From NCBI GenBank assembly GCA_010645155.1, contig CM021321.1, forward strand, positions 9,844,414 to 9,908,413: a DNA stretch of 64,000 nucleotides. The letters are read 5' to 3'. A program made the position numbers and the translations under genes. The notes under the pieces are model-generated. The model was not told the origin of the DNA. It saw nothing but the letters and a program-made list of their open reading frames with translations, and did not search any database. Positions 25,250-37,017 of the stretch are shown piece after piece (the stretch's first letter is position 1; every line of letters begins with the position of its first letter). This stretch comes from Tigriopus japonicus. Taxonomy: Eukaryota > Arthropoda > Copepoda > Harpacticoida > Harpacticidae.

Positions 25250-26940
25250 TCGAATTCTAGCCCAAAGTGCGATTTCTCTCTCCAAGAGAGTTGATCCAAT
25301 TCCGATCGGTTCTCATTGCTCGATGAATTTGCAAAACAAGGCGAAAACCAAAAGAAACTGCCATACACTTAAGTCTGTACTGCAGTCCTATTGAGAACTT
25401 AAAATTCTCTCGAGAAAAAGCCATCTTGAGTTCAACATCCTACTTTCAAAGCCAATTCTTAGCGATGGTATTTTCACTCTAATCCCAAAGCTTTGCTTGA
25501 AGTTGCAAAAGCTCTTGAGCCTAATTATAGAGGACTGAACCATAATCCAAACATTGAATGAACTCAGCCGTAAATGGACTTCTCCGAAATCTGTTGTCCC
25601 ATTGAGAAAACGAATCGGCTCCGAAATAGAGATTCCAAAAAATCGGGTTTTCAAATATTCAGTCTGACTTTTCGTTTTAAAACATTCTCTGATTACAGAC
25701 CATACAAATGTTTTTTACTTTTAGAAAAACTTTTTTACACTCAGCACATTTCAGATTAGACCAATGCATTCTAAAAATCATCTTAAGTAAATTGTGTTTC
25801 CTGAAATCGAAACTTATTTTTTTCAAGAAACCCATTTTGAAATAACTCAACAAAGGATTGATTTTAAATGACTTTTCTTTTGCTTTTGAGTTTTTGATTG
25901 TTGGTAGAATCACTAGCTCCAAAAAAGGAAAAGAACAAAAACACACCAGAGACTCCTTTTCTTTGGAAAACGGAGATGCCAGGACAGTTTGGTTTGGTGG
26001 TTGGCGATTCGATCATTTTCTCTTGGTTGACCTGGATTTCTTTGTTTCCCGTTGGCATCGATATTTACGATCATTAATTGTGAGTAAGCTCGGTGGTTTC
26101 CTTGACGGGACAAAACGATCAACAACGTTTTTTAACCGCACCAAATCTCTCTCGTTTACAACAACAATCATGGTTGACTACGCAGAAGTAAAAGTTCAAT
26201 CAATACTTGAGAAGAAAACGCGAATAAAGTTAAGGGTGCAATTTCTCAGCTTCTCATCTGAATGATCGTGAAAACACATTGGGGCGAATGTGTAGGATTA
26301 TTAATGACTTTAATTACGTGAGCGATGGTTATCAGTCAATAATAACGGGGCAGAATGAATGCCTTCAGGCACCTCTCTCTCCCTCTCTCTTCTTGATACC
26401 TCACAAGCTTTAAAAGCTCAATGATTTCGACCTTGACACAGAATTTGAGCGTTCCCTCGCTGTGTCTCCCTGTTCAATTTCTCAGGGACAGAGTGTCAAA
26501 TGTGCCTTGAGCATTTCAATTACCGAACAGAAAAGGCAAAATGATCTTGAATGATTCTCATGACCGAGAATATGGCGTGCACGACGATGCCCTTTGTCAA
26601 AGGAACCAATTCTGCTTCCCTCCACCCCATTGTCGTTCCTTTGTGAGGTTGATCACACTCTGTGTAACAGATCATCAATAGGTGGGAAATCTTCATCCGA
26701 TCTCGGGAAGATACGTATCTCTTCAGGGTCCTCTGAATATTTACAGTTGCGATCAACGGTTGCACGTCATGGTCGAACCCACAGAACCATTGGAGGACAG
26801 TGATCCCACACACAGGTGACCAAAGGTCGTATCGCCCAAAGATGAAACCAATGGACAGAGGTTCGAGAAAGACAAAGTGTCTGACGGACTGACGCAAAAA
26901 AAGAGTGGCGAGCGAAAACGGACTTCGCTTCAGAATAGGG
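25250..26940. other. Intergenic, no gene recognised
   Basis: Frames of 60-135 codons without motifs. A CTCTCTCCCTCTCTC tract lies near 26371-26389. Confidence 0.4.
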
Positions 26941-26944
26941 ACTT

Positions 26945-27421
26945 TTGGGTGGCGAGAATGAAGTTGGAAGATCTTACTTTAATCGTCATGTTGGTCAGTT
27001 GACGATTCTAAAAGGTTATAAGGAAACACTAGATGGAGTGTTAAATATATGGTTTAAATTGGGTGGTCTTGAGTATAACGCAATACGAAAAGTATGCTTA
27101 GTTAAAATTTGCGAAAAAAGTGATATGTTGTCAATTGTAAAGAAATTATATTTTTTTGAGTCAACTGAATCAAAAGTTCAAGACAGATGTGTGATAAAAT
27201 GTGGTCGTCTGAAGAGTCAATCAAACGTAAACCCATGCAAAAAGGTTTTAGAAATCAAAATTATCAAAAAATATTTCAAATTATATTTTCCAATTATCTT
27301 AACCCAATACTGGAAAGAATACTCCCGAAAATTGCCTTTTAATCAACCCTTTATTTACATTACAAAAACCTTTTTCCTTTACTATTTTGGTCTTATTTAC
27401 CGAGCATATTTGCAAGAATAA
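26945..27421 (+). other. Unusually long open frame (158 codons) in AT-rich DNA
   Basis: The frame is rich in Lys, Ile, Tyr and Phe, as AT-rich non-coding DNA tends to be, and shows no domain, signal peptide or neighbouring exon. It probably is not a gene, but its length is notable among stop-rich surroundings. Confidence 0.2.
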
Positions 27422-27866
27422 AATGGATGCAACCCTGTTAAGTGGCGCCCTCATTGAACAAGTTACCACCTAAATGAACTGAATACCAAAATACTGTTTG
27501 GCCCTTTTTGAATCTGAGAGCTAAGTTGGCTGGCTAAGAACTCTTCTATTATTATGTGTTATGCTCTTCTACAATGGATCATTAGCTTGTATTATATTAT
27601 CTCTCAAGAACCTTGACGAACCCAAATGGAAAAATGTGCCATATTTCATGTTTAACATACGACTCTATTGCATCTCTTGCTTAACACAAAAAAAGCTCTA
27701 ACTCTTTGCACGTGCATGTATTCGCCCAAGACGTACCCAAACTCAGATGAACTGAGAATGGAATGTGGGCTATTTTCGCCTCAAGGCAACCGTCTTCTTG
27801 AGAGCGTACCTAGCACTCCACTGCCCAATTTTTCTAGTCTTCCTTCGAGGCTCTGTCCAATTATTC

Positions 27867-28189
27867 TTACGCAACTTTCCGCACTGACGTCCATGTTTGG
27901 CGAGCAGCGTCAATGGGATAGAAACGAAGACGACCATCGGCAGTCTCGGCAATATTTTGGCATGCCAAGATGCTGATGGCATCTTCAAGGTGCGCATCCA
28001 CCACGAAGCAGTCCTGGAAGGTCTCCTTGTCTAAATACCACCCGTCTCGTGAGATATGAATACCGGCACTAATTCCATCCACTCTGGGTTTCTTGTAAAA
28101 CACGACCAAACTCTTGACGCAAAGGAATTTTGGCACACAAAGGCGTCGTTCCATGAAGGACTTGAACAATATTTGCGACTAATTCCATT
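27867..28189 (-). pseudogene. Possible frameshifted gene fragment, unrecognised
   Basis: Two minus-strand frames overlap at their junction. One begins MELVANIVQVLHGTTPLCAK near 28189 and stops after ~39 codons. The other contains GWYLDKETFQDCFVVDAHLE and runs to 27867. Composition is more GC-rich and protein-like than the surroundings. A frameshift between two parts of one protein is possible. I do not recognise the family. Confidence 0.3.
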
Positions 28190-28479
28190 CGTCTAACTGG
28201 AAGGCCTTGGGTCTTACTTAGTCTACATGCCGAGTACATCTTATCAGCATTTGGTTGGCACTTTCTCGAGTCGTTTTTTACGTTCAGGCTTGCGTTTTGC
28301 CTCGGTCGTTCAATCGATGTTTAATCTGAGAGGTTGATGACTTCTGGCATATTTGTCTTCCAGGTTTCTTCCCAATCGCTACTTCCTCTCTCCTACTGTC
28401 CGTATCCGAGGATTGGAGACTCGGCTAGGCCTCAGTAATCAACGGAATTGAAAAATAATTGCCCCATCCGTCGGAGAAA

Positions 28480-31400
28480 ATGCCAACAAGTAGTGGAAGC
28501 ACAGCTTCCAGTCCACCCAGTACGAGTCCAGGAACTCCGGACAATAGCAGTCATCATCATCATCAAAGACGTTCACTCACCATCCATCCCATCGACACAG
28601 AACCACTCGCTGATGATGATTGGCGAGGCAAATATCTGGACATGAAGCTTTCTTATCGAGATGTCAAACAAAGGAATAAAACCCAAGCCAAACGGGCCCG
28701 ACAACTTCTAGTGGCGGTCACTGCCAAGCTTCAGGAGAAAGAAGAAGAAATTGAAAAGGTACCATTTCTCATAGTGCATAAAATCGAAGCTCGAAACAAT
28801 TCAAACCTTTGAAATTTGCACCCTTGTTAAGCATATCATTATTAGAGCCCGGAAAATATTTGCAAAAAAGTGACAAAATATCCAATAAGTATTTTCTTCA
28901 AAAGCCCAAAATATTTGGAAAAAAGCCGGATATTTACGAAATATTTTTTTACAAGGCCATTTTTTTATATTTTTGTCTGTGTGCACCAATTTTCCAAATT
29001 TGTTTCTGGTAAAATTGATGCATTCGACCGTTTTTGGGGGCAAACTTGACATGTTATTGATTTATTGATTTATTGGCTCCGGTCACACATATCTCTATCA
29101 TTTTCTTGCCCAAGTTCTGGTGAAAACAAGCAATAGCTTATACAGAATCTGAGGAATATATGTATTTGTTCGAGCAATTGAGCGAACAAAAAATAATCAT
29201 TCCTGAATAAAAATCATCATCATCATACACAATACAAATTTCAATTTGCCTCAATAGATGGCGCAGTTTTTTCGTAGAGGACATTAGTTTTGATTGTGAA
29301 TGTCTAATATTAGTTTATATGCCATTTTGTAGACATTTTTGTATTTTGAGTTCATTTTGGGAAGGCTCTATTGAGCATTACAGCAATTACTAGTGACGTC
29401 ATCATTTTTGGTGGGAAAAAAGTTCGGAAGACCTGTGTTTCTGATGAGCGTGCGAGGTAACTAAAACGAGGGTTTAGGCCAGATGATTGCAACAATGCCT
29501 TTCTTATCTGCACAAATTGAAGTTTAAATAGCAAATCTAGACATTGTATTTTCAAAAAAGTATGTTTTGTTGCTTTTATCTAAAATTTCGCTACATAAGT
29601 TGAGAGGGTTCTCTTCCGAACTTTGAAATTAGGAATGCCCAACTTTGAATAACAAGATGGCCAGAGGAGATCGGTTCCTGGGGCAACTAAACCTAAAAAC
29701 AAATAATTTGTTTAATTGAAGGCTTCCAAGTTCTCCATTTGTTTTCAAATTACTTTGCAATATTTCTCAACATACATTAACCATGCCATTGCCCATAAAT
29801 GCAACATTTTTCGAAAATCTGACCCTTGAAAACTGAGATTTTTTGGCAAAATATCAAGCAGTCTCTTACTGCTAACGGCAGTAAGAGACGGAAGCAGGTC
29901 CGTAAAATGATGCGGTAATCACTCCCATTGGTCATTCATTTCTTTTCCTCAATTTTGTCCGAAGTATTTTTTTTGGATTAGAAAATTCGAGAAAATATAT
30001 TTATTTTTTTCTTGAAACAGCAAAAATAAAAAATATTCAAAAATTGAAGAAAAGCGGAGAAATATTTTAAAAATATTTTAAAAACATTTTACATTTTAAA
30101 AAAATCATTTCCGGGCCCTAATAATTATTTTATGGTATGATGAAACATTATTAAATATGAGGTGCTGTGTGGATTGGTGGGAATGACGTTAAGCATTTAT
30201 ACAATAGTACTTACACATACCAGATCAGATTGGCTCTGAGGGCGTAACGTGAGTCGGATTCAAAAACCCTGGAACCGACCTTTGAGGAGTCGACTTATAC
30301 AATTTGGATCTTGCAGACTTCAAATAATAATAACAATAATAATCTTTTTTTAAAAATAATGATATTGTATTTTCATTTTGAAGATAGTCACTGGCGATAA
30401 GAGCCATGAAAACAAGCGCAGTGAAAGAAAAACATTCCAAAATTTTGCTTCCGGTTCGGAACCGAACCGATCCTATCTGAAAATCCGTTGAACCGACCGT
30501 GATCTGGAACTGAAAAACCTTTCCCCAAATCATCCCTTGTACATGCATGATTGACAAAGGTCAAGTTTTGAAGTGCATCGATTTGTTTGGACCTCCCTGT
30601 ATGTTTTGAGGAGGATTTGAGGCCTGGTTGGTGATGTAATTAGCTTTTAGATGTAAGGTACATTGTGCTTCATGAGAGTGGAGATGAGTCTGCCACTCTT
30701 TTGACCTATTTTTTTTAATTATCGTCATGGCAATGCTTTAAAGGCTGGCTTTTCGAGTCATGTTCTTGTGGTGGATCTTGAAGCCCAGGAAAATCACTGC
30801 CAAATTTCTTTGACCAATTAAAATTGTTCAGAAATTCGAGACGTGGAAAAGTAGCAACCGTTCATGCCACATTACGTCTAATGATAATTATCTAGCCAAT
30901 GTTACAAGGCGGTATAACAAAATTTTGCCAAACGGCCAACTTCGAATCAAGTTTCATGAAGTAATTGCCCCTACGTCGTAAAAACAAAGAAACAAATGTC
31001 ATCATCTGAAATGAGACACACATTTATCTTCATAAGTGACTTTCTTGCTTTCAGATCAGGAATCTCCATCATGTGGAGCTGACCAGGATCTGTCAGAGCC
31101 TTCTTCATCTTCAAGCTTGTATGACCCGAGAACAAGAGCGATTGGAGGGGATCCTCCTGGAGAAAGATCTTACCATCCAGTCTCAGAAATTGGAACTGGA
31201 CCGCTTGAAGGAGCAAAATCAGAGCCTTCTCCAAAGCCAAAAGACCTCTGGCAACCGTAATCATGGCAGCTTTAGGCAATACAAAAAGGAGAAGAAGAGC
31301 CAACACAGATCCAATGTCACCGATGATCTCGGATCCATGGGAAGTAGTGAGGAATCCCCATCCTCGACTCCAAAGAACTCTCGACCTCCGTTGAGGCTCT

Positions 31401-32167
31401 CTTTGAGTACAGGCTCAGCTGAGAACCTCACCTATGGCCTCACGAGCCTTTCAATACCCCCTAAGAAAGGGATACTCAAGAGTGCATCCAGTTATGGCAG
31501 CCTTGATTTGAGTTCCAATCCAGGATCAATTTTGCACAACCTTCAAAAGATGATCCAGAACCATCCTCTAGTGACGGAAAAACTAGCCAAGATAGAGCAT
31601 GAGAAATCGGATTCTGGTCGAGAAAGCGAAGAATTCGAGCATTCCATGGAACATCAACCTCTTTCATTGCCTCCAATGAGTAACATCGTCAAGAGCCGAT
31701 CTGATAGTGCCAACAGCTCATTTGATAGTACCAATGAAAGCATTCCCGATGGATTGGTTCAAGAATTGAAGAATAAAGGTTGGCGAATGTCGCTGAGAGT
31801 TCCAGACCGGAAGAAGGAGAAGCCTCCAAAACCACCTCCGAGAAGTAGTACTACCAAATTGACCACTACCAATGGTCCATCAAGCATCGTGAATGTGGAG
31901 AACGGAAAACTTATTGAACCACACAAAACCATAGTCAACATTAAGCCCGATGAAGCCAAATCAGAGAAACGAGTCACTTTTAGTCACGAAACAGTAGAAC
32001 ATGTCCAATCTGAGGTCATTTTGTTTGACCCAGCCGAGAAGAATGCCATTAAATTATTGGATGAGACCATTAAGAATTACAAACCGAGTTTTGAGACCTC
32101 CACCAGATTCGGATTTGAAACGAAGAGCATCAAAAAGGATGTGTCCTATTTTGAACCGTACCTTTGA
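28480..32167 (+). CDS. Coiled-coil protein of unknown function, 2 exons
   Basis: Exon 1 is 28480-28758 and exon 2 is 31055-32167; both borders are phase 0, giving 463 residues. The N-terminus is Ser/Thr/Pro/His-rich (HHHHQ from a CAT repeat). Residues ~50-165 form a coiled coil that crosses the intron (AKLQEKEEEIEK then IRNLHHVELTRICQSLLHLQ, and LKEQNQSLLQSQ). The rest is Ser-rich and disordered, with a proline motif KPPKPPPRSS typical of SH3 ligands and a conserved-looking tail EKRVTFSHETVEHVQSEV. No signal peptide or membrane span is seen, so it is likely a cytosolic scaffold (inference). The single large intron holds a hAT-like element. Confidence 0.85.
28843..30120. mobile_element. Non-autonomous hAT-like DNA transposon in an intron
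   Basis: Terminal inverted repeats TAGAGCCCGGAAA (28843-28855) and, on the minus strand, TAGGGCCCGGAAA (30108-30120) match at 12 of 13. Near-identical 8-bp target duplications ATCATTAT (28835-28842) and ATAATTAT (30121-30128) flank it. Length 1278 bp, very AT-rich, no transposase frame. The 8-bp duplication and ends are hAT-type. Confidence 0.75.
29861..29889. repeat. Perfect 12-bp inverted repeat (hairpin)
   Basis: GTCTCTTACTGC pairs perfectly with GCAGTAAGAGAC across a 5-base loop, inside the intronic hAT-like element. Confidence 0.85.
30129..31054. other. Remaining intron, with a GGTTCGG/CCGAACC-rich patch
   Basis: Intron sequence of the coiled-coil gene. At 30440-30510 the palindromic GGTTCGGAACCGAACC and related motifs cluster, reminiscent of MITE subterminal repeats, but I could not define ends. 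Confidence 0.4.
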
Positions 32168-32219
32168 GAACCATTTTGAAATGCTGGAAACAACAGTCAA
32201 CTATCGAAGGAAACAAACA

Positions 32220-32225
32220 AATAAA
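32220..32225 (+). terminator. Polyadenylation signal AATAAA of the coiled-coil gene
   Basis: Canonical hexamer 53 bp after the stop codon at 32167. Confidence 0.7.
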
Positions 32226-32934
32226 TGAGTTTTGTTGTGATTCTTTATGTTTCTTTACTTTAGGGGCCGAGGGGAACAACATCAAATCATTTTTTCAAAA
32301 AGAGTTAAATCTGCAACTGCTTTAAATCTTTATTTCTTACTACTTTCAATATATTTTTGTGGTGATAAATAGTTTAGTTTGAGCTATCTTTTAATGTTTA
32401 AAGTGTCTGAATGCACTCATTATTTCTTACTTTTCATGAATTCACAAGGCAGATTCCCAAAACTCTGTGCATATCTTAGTTTGCTATAAAAGTCAGGACT
32501 GAAGTAAAAAGGGAAAAATGAGATTTAACGATAGGGACGGGAAAGAGCAGGAAAAGAGTACCCTCCAAATTAGAACTCAATTGAGTCCTTCAAGCGCAAC
32601 CAATGAAATGGAAATCACGTGCAACCTTTGAGCTTTGATGCACAAAATTTCTGTTCTAATGTGTCCAATATACCTTTAGAAGCTCGAAAATGGGTCACAT
32701 GTTTGTGTCAGGGTGCAATTTCTGGAGCTGTATTACTAAGGTGACCTCCCAGTCTTATGTACTGTGACCTCCCAGTCAGCTGCTCCTTAAAGGACCCATA
32801 TTGTAACTTTCTGATTGCTCTCATTTAAAAATTTTTGACTTCAAATTGTCATTCTCTATTATATTTCATACCCAAGTTTTCCTCTTACCATAGATAAATA
32901 AAAAAGAGATTTCTTAAGTTTGATGTCGCCAAAA
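32226..32934. other. Intergenic, no gene recognised
   Basis: Non-coding DNA between the coiled-coil gene and the transposon nest. GTGACCTCCCAGTC occurs twice near 32740-32780. Confidence 0.4.
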
Positions 32935-33165
32935 CCGCCCTCTATGAGGGATTACCTAACAACATTGTTAAAAATGATGCTTTCATAAGGAAAGTCATAG
33001 AGTGCGCTACCTTGTTTGTAACGCAATTATCCTTTTTGAAGTTTGATTCTCAGAGTCAAGCCAGAAAATACAGGCTGAGTCATCTAGAGGTCACGGATCA
33101 AACAACTGTCGCCGTCGGCCGCCTGCTTAGCTAGAACTGAGCAGTCTGGAGCTGGTTTGTGCTCT
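32935..33165 (+). repeat. Dispersed repeat, copy 1 (inverted partner at 38345-38573)
   Basis: Blocks such as GAGTCATCTAGAGGTCACGG, GAAGTTTGATTCTCAGAGTC and CTAGAACTGAGCAGTCTGG recur in reverse orientation at 38345-38573 at roughly 75-80% by eye. The pair brackets about 5.2 kb of transposon sequence. Confidence 0.65.
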
Positions 33166-33353
33166 TACTCAGTACAAGCACACAAGCCATGCGCTTCTGG
33201 AATTTTTCACATAAAAAGTTCCAGTTTCATTCACGGAATGCTTTGATGAGGAATCTTGCAACCTTTCCGTAATATGTTAATTTGTAAGTCTTATTCTACA
33301 AAAGCAGATTTGTAGTTGAACATCAGTCTATGCGTACTTTTGTCTATTAGCGG

Positions 33354-33411
33354 ACATTTTCTACCATTTTCTGCCATTTTCTGCCACTTTCTGCCATTTT
33401 CTGCCACCAAG
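33354..33411 (+). repeat. 11-bp tandem repeat TTTTCTGCCAT
   Basis: About five imperfect units (CTACCATT, CTGCCATT, CTGCCACT variants). It lies just upstream of the copia remnant. Confidence 0.85.
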
Positions 33412-33435
33412 TCAGTAAAAGCCAAAATTTGCCAT

Positions 33436-33913
33436 CACTGGTCTCAATGCTTCAAAGCCAAGGACCTTGGCCGACTACATCATTTTCTTGGCATCAGTGT
33501 GGACCAAAACATTGGGAGCAATGCGATTTTCATGTTTTTGGCTTCTCCACGATTAGACTATGCGTTATCTACGGCAGAGGCCGAATATATGGCGTTGTCC
33601 AATGCCACTCAAGAGGCTCTGTGGCTTAGAAATGTTTTGAAAAATATGGGTGTGAACGTGAAAGAACCTACAGTAATTTTTGAGGATAATCTTCCCTCAA
33701 TAGGGTTGGCCAAAAACCCTCAATAACGTGGACGGGCTAAACATTGATATACGGTATCATTTCACACGAGAACAAGTCAAGCTGGGAACCATCGCCATCA
33801 AGCATTGCAAGACCTACGACATGATTGCCGATATGCTAACGAAGGCGTTGGCTAGGCCGAAGTTACAAAAGCTGAATCGTTTGTGCAATGTTGGATCTCG
33901 GAGCATCGCGTGA
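33436..33913 (+). pseudogene. Ty1/copia retrotransposon Pol remnant (reverse transcriptase end + RNase H)
   Basis: The first part, AKDLGRLHHFLGISVDQN, matches the end of copia reverse transcriptase. After an internal deletion, the RNase H segment begins at STAEAEYMALSNATQEALWL. A stop and frame change near 33726 separates it from the continuation (HIDIRYHFTREQV and CKTYDMIADMLTKAL), which ends at 33913. No long terminal repeats were found. This is a dead fragment. Confidence 0.85.
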
Positions 33914-34043
33914 AGGGTGTGTGTTAATATGTGAACCATCATCGACTCTCCTAATTGGAGGTTTCACCTACTTCAATCTAATCGTTCCGTTTTCCCGCTT
34001 TCTTTTTTTTCCTCTGCGAAGCCGGGTTAGGAGTAACAACCGT

Positions 34044-35321
34044 CAGGGCTGCCAGATGGCGGTTTGGCCCCCCAGATTTTGGTGTATCTGGCGGTTTGAG
34101 GCCCCGCCTGGCGGCGAGATTTTTTATTTGGCGGGACGGAAAAATCTGGCGGTATTCTGGCGGTTTACGTTATTACGTTACACTCTGGCGTTGGGAAATT
34201 TCTTTTTGGCGGGGAAAAACATTTTGACAAGTTTCTGGCGGTATTTAACTGAAAATCGTGAAATTTGGCGTATTTTCTTTGATTTGTAAGATTTGTAGAA
34301 ACACAGTAGTGTCACACTGTTTTAGCAGAATTCAGCATAACAGAGCTCAAAGTTACAGTATTAGTTACAAAAAATAATGTGACCATTTTTGGCCCATCTT
34401 TTTCGTTTTTCTCTTTTTTATGTTAACTTTCCTGCAATTTCAGATAAACAACCAAAAGTAGCGCTTATAATAATCATCATTTATACATTCTGATATTAAA
34501 ATCTTATAATTACTATAAGAGAGTGCTGGGCCGTTGAAACTAGTATTGGTAAGCTTGAACATTTTAACAAATAGAAGATGCTTTTCAAGCTGAAAAAGGG
34601 GCAAGCAAAATGCGCTAGATTGGAAAAAAATGTGTTGAAATTGTAAAGAAAGTGGGTTGGGATGAAAAAATATATGCTTGAATGGTAAACAAAGTGTATT
34701 GGAATGGCAAATCAATTTATTGCAGTGACAAACTCGAATGTCAAAGAAACTGAAGAGTTTTTAAGGAAAAACAAAAAAGGTTAAAAAAATACGATTTTGC
34801 GTTTCTGCTGGCTGTAACATGGCTAATGAAGTGCAAGAAATGCCAAAAATCAAACTTTGTAAATATATGGGTAAAAGGCCAAACAAATAATGCACAAAAT
34901 TTTCAAAAATTTAAACTACTTACAAAAGCAAATTTTTAGGGTACAATTTTGAAAGGTTCACACTCATGATTATTGGCTTGAATATGATGGTGGTTTGCTT
35001 TATTTGTGTCTTATTTGGTCTTACTGATAAACTCAAATTCAAAGTCTCATTCTATCTAAATGAGAGCAAATGTGTGCGTAAAATGTGTCTTATTAAACTG
35101 TATCAACCCAAAGGATGCTTGATAAGTTCAAATCAGCTATCTTTAATGATGAAAGGTTAGTACATGATATGTCTCCTCTAGACCAAATGCATAATGAAGG
35201 AACTGGAATCAGGCGTTATTCTGGCGTTTTTTTTGAAGAAAATCTGGCGGCGAATTTCGATATCCGGCGTTTTTGACAGGTTGATCTGGCGTTTTTGGTC
35301 TCCAATTACCTAGCAGCCCTG
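34044..35321. mobile_element. hAT-type non-autonomous element with CTGGCGG subterminal motifs
   Basis: Terminal inverted repeats CAGGGCTGCCAG and CAGGGCTGCTAG (11 of 12) are flanked by perfect 8-bp duplications ACAACCGT at 34036-34043 and 35322-35329. About nine TGGCG/CTGGCGG motifs crowd the first ~230 bp and about four the last ~110 bp, all on the + strand. They resemble clustered transposase-binding sites. No transposase frame is seen. Length 1278 bp. Confidence 0.85.
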
Positions 35322-35651
35322 ACAACCGTCTCTAGTAACAACAAACTGGCTGAAGTACTATGTAGAAGTGGGCAATTGACAGAACGCTTTTTTGATCTTG
35401 CCTCTGTCAATTTCGTTGAATAAATATTTTACCGTGAAAATTAAATAGAAAATTGGCTCAAAAAACGATATAAGATACAGGAAACTACTAGAGGAGTTTG
35501 CCTCAACCTTATATAATCTAATAGGCTTACTTTTACTACAAAAAATCTGATAATGACTCAAAAACTTAGCATTTAAAAAAATAGTTACTAAAACACACAA
35601 ATTGACATTACTAGAGCATGCATTTATATCTCCATTACTATGCTCAAGAAC

Positions 35652-35985
35652 TAGTGATGGACCGAAAGGGCTCATAACCAAACCGAAAGTTTCGGCCGAA
35701 AGAGGGCTTAACCGAAACCGAAACCGAAAGCAGCTGACTACAAAATTGTGTTAATGCAAAATCCACCTTAAAAATTAAATTGCTCATGTGTTCGATGTTG
35801 GGTAGGGCGTAGATTTTAAAAAATCGGGAAACTTGAATTTCAGTGGTTTTTGGATGATTTTTTTTTCGATTTTGTTGTGAAACTCCGTCCTTTATAGTGC
35901 ATGTCTGCTTTCGGTTTCGGTAGGCATAACCGAAACCGAAATTTCGGCTGTAATTTCGGCTGAAAGCGCTTTCGGTCCATCACTA
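35652..35985. mobile_element. hAT-like MITE rich in CCGAAAG motifs
   Basis: Perfect 17-bp terminal inverted repeats (TAGTGATGGACCGAAAG) are flanked by TCAAGAAC and TTAAGAAC (7 of 8). Inside, ACCGAAACCGAAAC near the left and TTTCGGTTTCGG/ACCGAAACCGAAAT near the right form strong internal palindromes. Length 334 bp; non-coding. Confidence 0.85.
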
Positions 35986-35993
35986 TTAAGAAC

Positions 35994-36760
35994 TTGTATC
36001 AATCTCAGTTAGACAGAAAAAAATGAAAGAAAAAAGTACAATTTTGCCTTTATGATTGTTACATGATTAAACCTTCACGGGGACAAACAACTTTTTTTTT
36101 TTAATGAGCCTTCCAGCCTTTCATACTGAAAAAGTGTTTTTGCTATTTTTTTGGGTTTCAAAATGCAAGTTTTCATTCTTCTGACTCGAACTTGAAAAAT
36201 GCAAGACGCAAGAGCCCAAAAAAGTGCGCAAACTCGACCCCAAAAAGCGCAAAGTTTGTTTCTAAAGTGCAAGAAATGGAAGCACTGCATCGATCCTTTT
36301 TTAAACGCCTCGATTTTTTTGTTTGTTTTGTGCTGTGACCAGAACAAAATACAATTAATGAATTTTAGATGCGGCCTTACCAGAAATTTGAAAAAAAGTT
36401 CAACAAGCAAACTTGCTTACATCCTCAGTCGCAGGGCACTGTTTGTTTACTAAAAAGTCAGCACATCATTGATAGAGGATAATCCATGAAGGAATAAGAA
36501 GGGCGTGACAAAAAGAATGCAAATGGCTTAATAACTTGAGAACAATGAGATTTATGTAACCAATCATTACAAGCTATTTCTGAACTAGTCTAATCCACTT
36601 TTTTGACGGTGTCAAATAGGGTCAAAAATAGGGTTGTCTAAAACGTTTATGAAACAAATTTAGTAGCAACAGTCCGAAATTATTTTGATAGTCGTTTATT
36701 CAAAATTGGTCGTGTGAATCAAAAATTACAGAGACGTTTGCATTCTTTTTGATATACCCC
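35994..36760. other. Non-coding, carries copy 2 of the 14.1-kb dispersed repeat
   Basis: The minus strand of ~36185-36270 resembles 14091-14170. No gene. Confidence 0.4.
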
Positions 36761-36764
36761 TGGT

Positions 36765-36848
36765 CTTCAGCCAATATGGATCGAACTTCAGTCATGTGCA
36801 CTGCAGACGGACGCAATACCCACTACGCCATGCCCCACGAACGCCCTT
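36765..36848 (-). repeat. tRNA-derived (SINE-like) element, copy 2
   Basis: On the minus strand it has a perfect A-box TGGCGTAGTGGG and a near B-box AGTTCGATCC. It shares GGCATGGCGTAGTG and TGCGTC with the copy at 10045-10136. Stem pairing is poor, so a working tRNA is unlikely. Confidence 0.6.
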
Positions 36849-37017
36849 GCGGTGTTTATTTCAGGTCATTGTATTATTTTGACCGACACAAATTCTTATT
36901 ATATTTAAAATTCTTCGTCTTCATGCTCCTCTAGAAAAAAATGCGAAAAAGAAATGTACAAAAAGCACCTTGGAAGAGGTTTTGATTATGTTCGAGCACT
37001 GGATGTCTTACTAACTA

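Noticed and set aside
28843..35321. Two hAT-like elements both measuring 1278 bp
   Set aside because: Their ends and interiors are unrelated by eye; equal length seems a coincidence.
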